From: Osmia lignaria lignaria
Lineage: Eukaryota; Arthropoda; Insecta; Hymenoptera; Megachilidae
NCBI RefSeq assembly: GCF_051020975.1
Contig: NW_027478159.1
Coordinates: 8,138,501-8,202,500 of the forward strand
Direction of reading: 5' to 3'
Length of the DNA stretch: 64,000 bases
The first letter of the stretch is position 1, and each line of letters begins with the position of its first letter. The notes below the pieces were generated by a model. It made no database searches. It was not told where the DNA came from and saw nothing but the letters and a program-made list of their open reading frames with translations. Below are positions 22,679 to 35,880 of the stretch, one piece after another. The position numbers and the translations under genes are program-made.

Positions 22679-24288
22679 TCAGAAGCGTAGTTTTCGAGAT
22701 ATATCGAGATATTTAAAAGTTCCGAAGACGCACCAACATAATAGAGATACAGAAACACCGTGGCCCCTTTCTTTGAGATAACTGTGCACCAGTGCGAGCC
22801 GCAAATGCCACTTCCAGCTTAGCTGTGCAGAAGAAGAACAACAAGAAGAAGAAATATCTCGAAATATGTCCGTCAGGCCCCTTCCCTTGAGATATATCTG
22901 CAAATATCTCGGAAACGAAGCGAGCTATGGCAAAATGTTAAGAGACCATTTTTGTAGAGAATTATGTTTCCTACTTTCTATGTTCTATGATATTTTTTGA
23001 TCAGACGCGTAGTTCTCGAGATATATCAAGATATTTAAAAGTTCCGAAGCCGCACCAACATAATAGAGATACAGAAACACCGTGGCCCCTTTCTTTGAGA
23101 TAACTCTGCACTAGCGCGAGCCGCAAATGCCACTTCCAGCTTAGCTGTGCAGAAGAAGGACAACAAGAAGAAGAAATATCTCGAAATATGTCCGTCAGGC
23201 CCCTTCCCTTGAGATAAATCTGCAAATATCTCGGAAACGAAGCGAGCTATGGCAAAATGTTTAGAGACCTTTCTTGTAGAGAATTAAGTTTCCTACTTTT
23301 TATGTAGTATGATATTTTTTGATCAGATGCGTAGTTCTCGAGATATATCAAGATATTTAAAAGTTCCGAAGCCGCACCAACATAATAGAGATACAGAAAC
23401 ACCGTGGCCCCTTTCTTTGAGATAACTCTGCACTATTGCGCGCTGCAAATGCCACTTCCAGCTTAGCTGTGCAGAAGAAGAACAACAAGAAGAAGAAATA
23501 TCTCGAAATATGTCCGTCAGACCCCTTCCCTTGAGATGAATCTGCAAATATCTCGGAAACGAAGCGAGCTATGGCAAAATGTTAAGAGACCTTTTTTGTA
23601 CAGAATTAAGTTTCCTACTTTTTATGTTCTATGATATTTTTTGATCAGATGCGTAGTTCTCGAGATATATCAAGATATTTAAAAGTTCCGAAGCCGCACC
23701 AACATAATAGAGATACAGAAACACCGTGGCCCCTTTCTTTGAGATAACTCTGCACTAGTGCGAGCCGCAAATGCCACTTCCAGCTTAGCTGTGCAGAAGA
23801 AGAACAACAAGAAGAAGAAATATCTCGAAATATGTCCGTCAGGCCCCTTCCCTTGAGATAAATATGCAAATATCTCGGAAACGAAGCGAGCTATGGCAAA
23901 ATGTTAAGAGACCTTTTTTGTAGAGAATTAAGTTTCCTACTTTTTATGTTCTATGATATTTTTTGATCAGATGCGTAGTTCTCGAGATATATCAAGATAT
24001 TTAAAAGTTCCGAAGCCGCACCAACATAATAGAGATACAGAAACACCGTGGCCCCTTTCTTTGAGATAACTCTGCACTATTGCGAGCTGCAAATGCCACT
24101 TCCAGCTTAGCTGTGCAGAGGAAGAACAACAAGAAGAAGAAATATCTCGAGATATGTCCGTCAGGCCAGTTCCTTTGAGATATATCTGCAAATATCTCGG
24201 AAACGAAGCGAGCTATGGCAAAATGTTAAGAGACCTTTTTTGTAGAGAATTATGTTTCCTACAATTTATGTTCTATGATATTTTTTGA
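22679..24288. repeat. 5-mer HOR family, unit 3 (1610 bp)
   Basis: Full five-monomer order as in the first unit. The minus-frame translations at 23001 and 23323 equal those at 20425 and 20747. The final monomer (23967) ends with GAGATATATCTGC instead of GAGCTGAATCTGC and then passes into the AGAAGCG class, marking the change to the 11-mer region. Confidence 0.8.
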
Positions 24289-27200
24289 TCAGAAGCGTAG
24301 TTTTCGAGATATATCGAGATATTTAAAAGTTCCGAAGCCGCACCAACATAATAGAGATACAGAAACACCGTGGCCCATTTCGGTGAGATAACTCTGCACT
24401 AGTGCGAGCTGCAAATGCCACTTCCAGCTTAGCTGTGCAGAAGAAGAACAACAAGAAGAAGAAATATCTCGAAATATGTCCGTCAGGCCCCTTCCCTTGA
24501 GATAAATCTGCAAATATCTCGGAAACGAAGCGAGCTATGGCAAAATGTTAAGAGACCTTTTTTGTAGAGAATTAAGTTTCCTACTTTTTATGTTCTATGA
24601 TATTTTTTGATCAGATGCGTAGTTCTCGAGATATATCAAGATATTTAAAAGTTCCGAAGCCGCACCAACATAATAGAGATACAGAAACACCGTGGCCCCT
24701 TTCTTTGAGATAACTCTGCACTATTGCGAGCTGCAAATGCCACTTCCAGCTTAGCTGTGCAGAACAAGAACAACAAGAAGAAGAAATATCTCGAAATATG
24801 TCCGTCAGGCCCCTTCCCTTGAGATAAATCTGCAAATATCTCGGAAACGAAGCGAGCTATGGCAAAATGTTAAGAGACCTTTTTTGTAGAGAATTAAGTT
24901 TCCTACTTTTTATGTTCTATGATATTTTTTGATCAGAAGCGTAGTTTTCGAGATATATCGAGATATTTAAAAGTTCCGAAGCCGCACCAACATAATAGAG
25001 ATACAGAAACACCGTGGCCCCTTTCTTTGAGATAACTCTGCACTAGTGCGAGCTGCAAATGCCACTTCCAGCTTAGCTGTGCAGAAGAAGAACAACAAGA
25101 AGAAGAAATATATCGAAATATGTCCGTCAGGCCCCTTCCCTTGAGATAAATCTGCAAATATCTCGGAAACGAAGCGAGCTATGGCAAAATGTTAAGAGAC
25201 CTTTTTTGTAGAGAATTATGTTTCCTACAATTTATGTTCTATGATATTTTTTGATGAGAAGCGTAGTTTTCGAGATATATCGAGATATTTAAAAGTTCCG
25301 AAGCCGCACCAACATAATAGAGATACAGAAACACCGTGGCCCCTTTCTTTGAGATAACTCTGCACTATTGCGACCTGCAAATGCCACTTCCAGCTCAGCT
25401 GTGCAGAAGAAGAACAACAAGAAGAAGAAATATCTCGAAATATGTCCGTCAGGCCCCTTCCCTTGAGATAAATCTGCAAATATCTCGGAAACGAAGCGAG
25501 CTATGGCAAAATGTTAAGAGACCTTTTTTGTAGAGAATTAAGTTTCCTACTTTTTATGTTCTATGATATTTTTTGATCAGATGCGTAGTTCTCGAGATAT
25601 ATCAAGATATTTAAAAGTTCCGAAGCCGCACCAACATAATAGAGATACAGAAACACCGTGGCCCCTTTCTTTGAGATAACTCTGCACTATTGCGAGCTGC
25701 AAATGCCGCTTCGAGCTTAGCTGTGCAGAAGAAGAACAACAAGAAGAAGAAATATCTCGAAATATGTCCGTCAGACCCCTTCCCATGAGATGAATCTGCA
25801 AATATCTCGGAAACGAAGCGAGCTATGGCAAAATGTTAAGAGACCTTTTTTGTAGAGAATTATGTTTCCTACAATTTATGTTCTATGATATTTTTTGATC
25901 AGAAGCGTAGTTTTCGAGATATATCGAGATATTTAAAAGTCCCGAAGCCGCACCAACATAATAGAGATACAGAAACACCGTGGCCCCTTTCTTTGAGATA
26001 ACTCTGCACTATTGCGAGCTGCAAATGCCACTTCCAGCTTAGCTGTGCAGAAGAAGAACAACAAGAAGAAGAAATATCTCGAAATATGTCCGTCAGGCCC
26101 CTTCCCTTGAGATATATCTGCAAATATCTCGGAAACGAAGCGAGCTATGGCAAAATGTTAAGAGACCTTTTTTGTAGAGAATTATGTTTCCTACAATTTA
26201 TGTTCTATGATATTTTTTGATCAGAAGCGTAGTTTTCGAGATATATCGAGATATTTAAAAGTCCCGAAGCCGCACCAACATAATAGAGATACAGAAACAC
26301 CGTGGCCCCTTTCTTTGAGATAACTCTGCACTATTGCGAGCTGCAAATGCCGCTTCGAGCTTAGCTGTGCAGAAGAAGGACAACAAGAAGAAGAAATATC
26401 TCGAAATATGTCCGTCAGACCCCTTCCCATGAGATGAATCTGCAAATATCTCGGAAACGAAGCGAGCTATGGCAAAATGTTAAGAGACCTTTTTTGTAGA
26501 GAATTATGTTTCCTACAATTTATGTTCTATGATATTTTTTGATCAGAAGCGTAGTTTTCGAGATATATCGAGATATTTAAAAGTCCCGAAGCCGCACCAA
26601 CATAATAGAGATACAGAAACACCGTGGCCCCTTTCTTTGAGATAACTCTGCACTATTGCGAGCTGCAAATGCCACTTCCAGCTTAGCTGTGCAGAACAAG
26701 AACAACAAGAAGAAGAAATATCTCGAAATATGTCCGTCAGGCCACTTCCCTTGAGATAAATCTGCAAATATCTCGGAAACGAAGCGAGCTATGGCAAAAT
26801 GTTAAGAGACCTTTTTTGTAGAGAATTAAGTTTCCTACTTTTTATGTTCGATGATATTTTTTGATCAGATGCGTAGTTCTCGAGATATATCAAGATATTT
26901 AAAAGTTCCGAAGCCGCACCAACATAATAGAGATACAGAAACACCGTGGCCCCTTTCTTTGGGATAACTCTGCACTATTGCGAGCTGCAAATGCCACTTC
27001 CAGCTTAGCTGTGCAGAACAAGAACAACAAGAAGAAGAAATATCTCGAAATATGTCCGTCAGGCCACTTCCCTTGAGATAAATCTGCAAATATCTCGGAA
27101 ACGAAGCGAGCTATGGCAAAATGTTGAGAGACCTTTTTTGTAGAGAATTAAGTTTCCTACTTTTTATGTTCGATGATATTTTTTGATCAGATGCGTAGTT

Positions 27201-27830
27201 CTCGAGATATATCAAGATATTTAAAAGTTCCGAAGCTGCACCAACATAATAGAGGTACAGAAACAGCGTGGCCTCTTTCTTTGAGATAACTCTGCACTAT
27301 TGCGAGCTGCAAATGCCGCTTCGAGCTTAGCTGTGCAGAAGAAGAACAACAAGAAGAAGAAATATCTCGAAATATGTCCGTCAGACCCCTTCCCTTGAGA
27401 TGAATCTGCAAATATCTCGGAAACGAAGCGAGCTATGGCAAGATGTTAAGAGACCTTTTTTGTAGAGAATAATGTTTCCTACAATTTACGTTCTATGATA
27501 TTTTTTGATCAGAAGCGTAGTTTTCGAGATATATCGAGATATTTAAAAGTTCCGAAGCCGCACCAACATAATAGAGATACAGAAACACCGTGGCCCCTTT
27601 CTTTGAGATAACTCTGCACTATTGCGAGCTGTAAATGCCACTTCCAGCTTAGCTGTGCAGAAGAAGAACAACAAGAAGAAGAAATATCTCGAAATATGTC
27701 CGTCAGGCCCCTTCCCTTGAGATAAATCTGCAAATATCTCGGAAACGAAGCGAGCTATGGCAAAATGTTAAGAGACCTTTTTTGTAGAGAATTAAGTTTC
27801 CTACTTTTTATGTTCTATGATATTTTTTGA
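24289..27830. repeat. 11-mer HOR, copy 1 (3542 bp)
   Basis: Partners lie 3542 bp downstream: 24611/28153, 25255/28797, 26865/30407, 27187/30729 and 27509/31051 have identical minus-frame translations. Shared private variants include TTGATGAGAAGCG (at 25255 and 28797, destroying TGATCA), AAAGTCCCGAAG in several monomers, GAACAAGAACAAC, and GAAACAGCGTGG at 27187/30729. Position 25577 does not match its partner at 29119, so one monomer was replaced in one of the copies. Confidence 0.88.
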
Positions 27831-30800
27831 TCAGAAGCGTAGTTTTCGAGATATATCGAGATATTTAAAAGTTCCGAAGCCGCACCAACATAATAGAGAT
27901 ACAGAAACACCGTGGCCCCTTTCTTTGAGATAACTCTGCACTAGTGCGAGCTGCAAATGCCACTTCCAGCTTAGCTGTGCAGAAGAAGAACAACAAGAAG
28001 AAGAAATATCTCGAAATATGTCCGTCAGGCCCCTTCCCTTGAGATAAATCTGCAAATATCTCGGAAACGAAGCGAGCTATGGCAAAATGTTAAGAGACCT
28101 TTTTTGTAGAGAATTAAGTTTCCTACTTTTTATGTTCTATGATATTTTTTGATCAGATGCGTAGTTCTCGAGATATATCAAGATATTTAAAAGTTCCGAA
28201 GCCGCACCAACATAATAGAGATACAGAAACACCGTGGCCCCTTTCTTTGAGATAACTCTGCACTATTGCGAGCTGCAAATGCCACTTCCAGCTTAGCTGT
28301 GCAGAACAAGAACAACAAGAAGAAGAAATATCTCGAAATATGTCCGTCAGGCCCCTTCCCTTGAGATAAATCTGCAAATATCTCGGAAACGAAGCGAGCT
28401 ATGGCAAAATGTTAAGAGACCTTTTTTGTAGAGAATTAAGTTTCCTACTTTTTATGTTCTATGATATTTTTTGATCAGAAGCGTAGTTTTCGAGATATAT
28501 CGAGATATTTAAAAGTTCCGAAGCCGCACCAACATAATAGAGATACAGAAACACCGTGGCCCCTTTCTTTGAGATAACTCTGCACTAGTGCGACCTGCAA
28601 ATGCCACTTCCAGCTTAGCTGTGCAGAAGAAGAACAACAAGAAGAAGAAATATCTCGAAATATGTCCGTCAGGCCCCTTCCCTTGAGATAAATCTGCAAA
28701 TATCTCGGAAACGAAGCGAGCTATGGCAAAATATTAAGAGACCTTTTTTGTAGAGAATTATGTTTCCTACAATTTATGTTCTATGATATTTTTTGATGAG
28801 AAGCGTAGTTTTCGAGATATATCGAGATATTTAAAAGTTCCGAAGCCGCACCAACATAATAGAGATACAGAAACACCGTGGCCCCTTTCTTTGAGATAAC
28901 TCTGCACTATTGCGACCTGCAAATGCCACTTCCAGCTCAGCTGTGCAGAAGAAGAACAACAAGAAGAAGAAATATCTCGAAATATGTCCGTCAGGCCCCT
29001 TCCCTTGAGATATATCTGCAAATATCTCGGAAACGAAGCGAGCTATGGCAAAATGTTAAGAGACCTTTTTTGTAGAGAATTATGTTTCCTACAATTTATG
29101 CTCTATGATATTTTTTGATCAGAAGCGTAGTTTTCGAGATATATCGAGATATTTAAAAGTTCCGAAGCCGCACCAACATAATAGAGATACAGAAACACCG
29201 TGGCCCCTTTCTTTGAGATAACTCTGCACTATTGCGACCTGCAAATGCCACTTCCAGCTCAGCTGTGCAGAAGAAGAACAACAAGAAGAAGAAATATCTC
29301 GAAATATGTCCGTCAGGCCCCTTCCCTTGAGATATATCTGCAAATATCTCGGAAACGAAGCGAGCTATGGCAAAATGTTAAGAGACCTTTTTTGTAGAGA
29401 ATTATGTTTCCTACAATTTATGTTCTATGATATTTTTTGATCAGAAGCGTAGTTTTCGAGATATATCGAGATATTTAAAAGTCCCGAAGCCGCACCAACA
29501 TAATAGAGATACTGAAACACCGTGGCCCCTTTCTTTGAGATAACTCTGCACTATTGCGAGCTGTAAATGCCACTTCCAGCTTAGCTGTGCAGAAGAAGAA
29601 CAACAAGAAGAAGAAATATCTCGAAATATGTCCGTCAGGCCCCTTCCCTTGAGATATATCTGCAAATATCTCGGAAACGAAGCGAGCTATGGCAAAATGT
29701 TAAGAGACCTTTTTTGTAGAGAATTATGTTTCCTACAATTTATGTTCTATGATATTTTTTGATCAGAAGCGTAGTTTTCGAGATATATCGAGATATTTAA
29801 AAGTCCCGAAGCCGCACCAACATAATAGAGATACAGAAACACCGTGGCCCCTTTCTTTGAGATAACTCTGCACTATTGCGAGCTGCAAATGCCGCTTCGA
29901 GCTTAGCTGTGCAGAAGAAGAACAACAAGAAGAAGAAATATCTCGAAATATGTCCGTCAGACCCCTTCCCATGAGATGAATCTGCAAATATCTCGGAAAC
30001 GAAGCGAGCTATGGCAAAATGTTAAGAGACCTTTTTTGTAGAGAATTATGTTTCCTACAATTTATGTTCTATGATATTTTTTGATTAGAAGCGTAGTTTT
30101 CGAGATATATCGAGATATTTAAAAGTCCCGAAGCCGCACCAACATAATAGAGATACAGAAACACCGTGGCCCCTTTCTTTGAGATAACTCTGCACTATTG
30201 CGAGCTGCAAATGCCACTTCCAGCTTAGCTGTGCAGAACAAGAACAACAAGAAGAAGAAATATCTCGAAATATGTCCGTCGGGCCACTTCCCTTGAGATA
30301 AATCTGCAAATATCTCGGAAACGAAGCGAGCTATGGCAAAATGTTAAGAGACCTTTTTTGTAGAGAATTAAGTTTCCTACTTTTTATGTTCGATGATATT
30401 TTTTGATCAGATGCGTAGTTCTCGAGATATATCAAGATATTTAAAAGTTCCGAAGCCGCACCAACATAATAGAGATACAGAAACACCGTGGCCCCTTTCT
30501 TTGGGATAACTCTGCACTATTGCGAGCTGCAAATGCCACTTCCAGCTTAGCTGTGCAGAACAAGAACAACAAGAAGAAGAAATATCTCGAAATATGTCCG
30601 TCAGGCCACTTCCCTTGAGATAAATCTGCAAATATCTCGGAAACGAAGCGAGCTATGGCAAAATGTTGAGAGACCTTTTTTGTAGAGAATTAAGTTTCCT
30701 ACTTTTTATGTTCGATGATATTTTTTGATCAGATGCGTAGTTCTCGAGATATATCAAGATATTTAAAAGTTCCGAAGCTGCACCAACATAATAGGGGTAC

Positions 30801-31372
30801 AGAAACAGCGTGGCCTCTTTCTTTGAGATAACTCTGCACTATTGCGAGCTGCAAATGCCGCTTCGAGCTTAGCTGTGCAGAAGAAGAACAACAAGAAGAA
30901 GAAATATCTCGAAATATGTCCGTCAGACCCCTTCCCTTGAGATGAATCTGCAAATATCTCGGAAACGAAGCGAGCTATGGCAAGATGTTAAGAGACCTTT
31001 TTTGTAGAGAATAATGTTTCCTACAATTTACGTTCTATGATATTTTTTGATCAGAAGCGTAGTTTTCGAGATATATCGAGATATTTAAAAGTTCCGAAGC
31101 CGCACCAACATAATAGAGATACAGAAACACCGTGGCCCCTTTCTTTGAGATAACTCTGCACTATTGCGAGCTGTAAATGCCACTTCCAGCTTAGCTGTGC
31201 AGAAGAAGAACAACAAGAAGAAGAAATATCTCGAAATATGTCCGTCAGGCCCCTTCCCTTGAGATAAATCTGCAAATATCTCGGAAACGAAGCGAGCTAT
31301 GGCAAAATGTTAAGAGACCTTTTTTGTAGAGAATTAAGTTTCCTACTTTTTATGTTCTATGATATTTTTTGA
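27831..31372. repeat. 11-mer HOR, copy 2 (3542 bp)
   Basis: Second copy. The monomer at 29119 duplicates its left neighbour 28797 and does not match 25577, so a local conversion or paired gain and loss has occurred without changing the unit length. Position 26221 carries a GAAGGACAAC variant absent from its partner 29763. The next monomer, at 31373, again equals 27831, but the series then changes to a dimer pattern. Confidence 0.88.
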
Positions 31373-31694
31373 TCAGAAGCGTAGTTTTCGAGATATATCG
31401 AGATATTTAAAAGTTCCGAAGCCGCACCAACATAATAGAGATACAGAAACACCGTGGCCCCTTTCTTTGAGATAACTCTGCACTAGTGCGAGCTGCAAAT
31501 GCCACTTCCAGCTTAGCTGTGCAGAAGAAGAACAACAAGAAGAAGAAATATCTCGAAATATGTCCGTCAGGCCCCTTCCCTTGAGATAAATCTGCAAATA
31601 TCTCGGAAACGAAGCGAGCTATGGCAAAATGTTAAGAGACCTTTTTTGTAGAGAATTATGTTTCCTACAATTTATGTTCTATGATATTTTTTGA
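31373..31694. repeat. Single monomer starting a third, aborted 11-mer
   Basis: The minus-frame translation equals those at 27831 (start of 11-mer copy 2). It combines the CTACTTTTTATG left flank with AGAAGCG and TTTTCGAGAT, the same class-switched arrangement as 24933, 27831 and 28475. Only the first monomer of the 11-mer is present before the dimer region. Confidence 0.75.
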
Positions 31695-32982
31695 TCAGAA
31701 GCGTAGTTTTCGAGATATATCGAGATATTTAAAAGTTCCGAAGCCGCACCAACATAATAGAGATACAGAAACACCGTGGCCCCTTTCTTTGAGATAACTC
31801 TGCACTATTGCGACCTGCAAATGCCACTTCCAGCTCAGCTGTGCAGAAGAAGAACAACAAGAAGAAGAAATATCTCGAAATATGTCCGTCAGGCCCCTTC
31901 CCTTGAGATAAATCTGCAAATATCTCGGAAACGAATCGAGCTATGGCAAAATGTTAAGAGACCTTTTTTGTAGAGAATTAAGTTTCCTACTTTTTATGTT
32001 CTATGATATTTTTTGATCAGATGCGTAGTTCTCGAGATATATCAAGATATTTAAAAGTTCCGAAGCCGCACCAACATAATAGAGATACGGAAACACCGTG
32101 GCCCCTTTCTTTGAGATAACTCTGCACTATTGCGAGCTGGAAATGCCACTTCCAGTTTAGCTGTGCAGAAGAAGAACAACAAGAAGAAGAAATATCTCGA
32201 AATATGTCCGTCAGGCCCCTTCCCTTGAGATATATCTGCAAATATCTCGGAAACGAAGCGAGCTATGGCAAAATGTTAAGAGACCTTTTTTGTAGAGAAT
32301 TATGTTTCCTACAATTTATGTTCTATGATATTTTTTGATCAGAAGCGTAGTTTTCGAGATATATCGAGATATTTAAAAGTTCCGAAGCCGCACCAACATA
32401 ATAGAGATACAGAAACACCGTGGCCCCTTTCTTTGAGATAACTCTGCACTATTGCGACCTGCAAATGCCACTTCCAGCTCAGCTGTGCAGAAGAAGAACA
32501 ACAAGAAGAAGAAATATCTCGAAATATGTCCGTCAGGCCCCTTCCCTTGAGATAAATCTGCAAATATCTCGGAAACGAAGCGAGCTATGGCAAAATGTTA
32601 AGAGACCTTTTTTGTAGAGAATTAAGTTTCCTACTTTTTATGTTCTATCATATTTTTTGATCAGATGCGTAGTTCTCGAGATATATCAAGATATTTAAAA
32701 GTTCCGAAGCCGCACCAACATAATAGAGATACAGAAACACCGTGGCCCCTTTCTTTGAGATAACTCTGCACTATTGCGAGCTGGAAATGCCACTTCCAGT
32801 TTAGCTGTGCAGAAGAAGAACAACAAGAAGAAGAAATATCTCGAAATATGTCCGTTAGGCCCCTTCCCTTCAGATAAATCTGCAAATATCTCGGAAACGA
32901 AACGAGCTATGGCAAAATGTTAAGAGACCTTTTTTGTAGAGAATTAAGTTTCCTACTTTTTATGTTCTATGATATTTTTTGA
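31695..32982. repeat. Dimer HOR, two copies of 644 bp
   Basis: A monomer with GCGACCTGC and CAGCTCAGCTG (31695, 32339) alternates with one having CTGGAAATG and CCAGTTTAGC (32017, 32661). The second pair repeats the first. A similar pair reappears at 33305-33948 after an intervening monomer at 32983. Confidence 0.8.
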
Positions 32983-33626
32983 TCAGAAGCGTAGTTTTCG
33001 AGATATATCGAGATATTTAAAAGTCCCGAAGCCGCACCAACATAATAGAGATACAGAAACACCGTGGCCCCTTTCTTTGAGATAACTCTGCACTATTGCG
33101 AGCTGCAAATGCCACTTCCAGCTTAGCTGTGCAGAAGAAGAACAACAAGAAGAAGAAATATCTCGAAATATGTCCGTCAGGCCCCTTCCCTTGAGATAAA
33201 TCTGCAAATATCTCGGAAACGAAGCGAGCTATGGCAAAATGTTAAGAGACCTTTTTTGTAGAGAATAATGCTTCCTACAATTTACGTTCTATGATATTTT
33301 TTGATCAGAAGCGTAGTTTTCGAGATATATCGAGATATTTAAAAGTTCCGAAGCCGCACCAACATAATAGAGATACAGAAACACCGTGGCCCCTTTCTTT
33401 GAGATAACTCTGCACTATTGCGACCTGCAAATGCCAGTTCCAGCTCAGCTGTGCAGAAGAAGAACAACAAGAAGAAGAAATATCTCGAAATATGTCCGTC
33501 AGGCCCCTTCCCTTGAGATAAATCTGCAAATATCTCGGAAACGAAGCGAGCTATGGCAAAATGTTAAGAGACCTTTTTTGTAGAGAATTAAGTTTCCTAC
33601 TTTTTATGTTCTATGATATTTTTTGA
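32983..33626. repeat. Two monomers between dimer and trimer blocks
   Basis: 32983 has AAAGTCCCGAAG, the variant common in the 11-mer region. 33305 has GCGACCTGC/CAGCTCAGCTG with a private CCAGTTCCAGC change. Flanking AATAATGCTTCC near 33265 resembles the AATAATGTTTCC seen after the 27187/30729 monomers. Confidence 0.7.
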
Positions 33627-35880
33627 TCAGATGCGTAGTTCTCGAGATATATCAAGATATTTAAAAGTTCCGAAGCCGCACCAACATAATAGAGGTACAG
33701 AAACACCGTGGCCACTTTCTTTGAGATAACTCTGCACTATTGCGAGCTGGAAATGCCACTTCCAGTTTAGCTGTGCAGAAGAAGAACAACAAGAAGAAGA
33801 AATATCTCGAAATATGTCCGTTAGGCCCCTTCCTTTGAGATAAATCTGCAAATATCTCGGAAACGAAGCGAGCTATGGCAAAATGTTAAGAGACCTTTTT
33901 TGTAGAGAATTAAGTTTCCTACTTTTTATCTTCTATGATATTTTTTGATCAGATGCGTAGTTCTCGAGATATATCAAGATATTTAAAAGTTCCGAAGCCG
34001 CACCAACATAATAGAGATACAGAAACACCGTGGCCCCTTTCTTTGGGATAACTCTGCACTATTGCGAGCTGCAAATGCCACTTCCAGCTTAGCTGTGCAG
34101 AACAAGAACAACAAGAAGAAGAAATATCTCGAAATATGTCCGTCAGGCCACTTCCCTTGAGATAAATCTGCAAATATCTCGGAAACGAAGCGAGCTATGG
34201 CAAAATGTTGAGAGACCTTTTTTGTAGAGAATTAAGTTTCCTACTTTTTATGTTCGATGATATTTTTTGATCAGATGCGTAGTTCTCGAGATATATCAAG
34301 ATATTTAAAAGTTCCGAAGCTGCACCAACATAATAGAGGTACAGAAACAGCGTGGCCTCTTTCTTTGAGATAACTCTGCACTATTGCGAGCTGCAAATGC
34401 CGCTTCGAGCTTAGCTGTGCAGAAGAAGAACAACAAGAAGAAGAAATATCTCGAAATATGTCCGTCAGACCCCTTCCCTTGAGATGAATCTGCAAATATC
34501 TCGGAAACGAAGCGAGCTATGGCAAGATGTTAAGAGACCTTTTTTGTAGAGAATTAAGTTTCCTACTTTTTATGTTCTATGATATTTTTTGATCAGATGC
34601 GTAGTTCTCGAGATATATCAAGATATTTAAAAGTTCCGAAGCCGCACCAACATAATAGAGATACAGAAACACCGTGGCCCCTTTCTTTGAGATAACTCTG
34701 CACTATTGCGAGCTGGAAATGCCACTTCCAGTTTAGCTGTGCAGAAGAAGAACAACAAGAAGAAGAAATGTCTCGAAATATGTCCGTTAGGCCCCTTCCC
34801 TTGAGATAAATCTGCAAATATCTCGGAAACGAAGCGAGCTATGGCAAAATGTTAAGAGACCTTTTTTGTAGAGAATTAAGTTTCCTACTTTTTATCTTCT
34901 ATGATATTTTTTGATCAGATGCGTAGTTCTCGAGATATATCAAGATATTTAAAAGTTCCGAAGCCGCACCAACATAATAGAGATACAGAAACACCGTGGC
35001 CCCTTTCTTTGGGATAACTCTGCACTATTGCGAGCTGCAAATGCCACTTCCAGCTTAGCTGTGCAGAACAAGAACAACAAGAAGAAGAAATATCTCGAAA
35101 TATGTCCGTCAGGCCACTTCCCTTGAGATAAATCTGCAAATATCTCGGAAACGAAGCGAGCTATGGCAAAATGTTGAGAGACCTTTTTTGTAGAGAATTA
35201 AGTTTCCTACTTTTTATGTTCGATGATATTTTTTGATCAGATGCGTAGTTCTCGAGATATATCAAGATATTTAAAAGTTCCGAAGCTGCACCAACATAAT
35301 AGAGGTACAGAAACAGCGTGGCCTCTTTCTTTGAGATAACTCTGCACTATTGCGAGCTGCAAATGCCGCTTCGAGCTTAGCTGTGCAGAAGAAGAACAAC
35401 AAGAAGAAGAAATATCTCGAAATATGTCCGTCAGACCCCTTCCCTTGAGATGAATCTGCAAATATCTCGGAAACGAAGCGAGCTATGGCAAGATGTTAAG
35501 AGACCTTTTTTGTAGAGAATTAAGTTTCCTACTTTTTATGTTCTATGATATTTTTTGATCAGATGCGTAGTTCTCGAGATATATCAAGATATTTAAAAGT
35601 TCCGAAGCCGCACCAACATAATAGAGATACAGAAACACCGTGGCCCCTTTCTTTGAGATAACTCTGCACTATTGCGAGCTGGAAATGCCACTTCCAGTTT
35701 AGCTGTGCAGAAGAAGAACAACAAGAAGAAGAAATGTCTCGAAATATGTCCGTTAGGCCCCTTCCCTTGAGATAAATCTGCAAATATCTCGGAAACGAAG
35801 CGAGCTATGGCAAAATGTTAAGAGACCTTTTTTGTAGAGAATTATGTTTCCTACAATTTATGTTCTATGATATTTTTTGA
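33627..35880. repeat. Trimer HOR, 966 bp, 2.3 copies
   Basis: Three types cycle: CTGGAAATG/CCAGTTTAGC (33627, 34593, 35559), TTTGGGATAAC with GAACAAGAAC (33949, 34915), and GAAACAGCGTGG with CCGCTTCGAGC (34271, 35237). Private markers confirm recent duplication: TTTTTATCTTCTATG near 33925 and 34891, and GAAATGTCTCG near 34768 and 35733. The latter two types also occur as neighbours in the 11-mer (26865-27187, 30407-30729), so the trimer was built from part of that unit. Confidence 0.87.
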
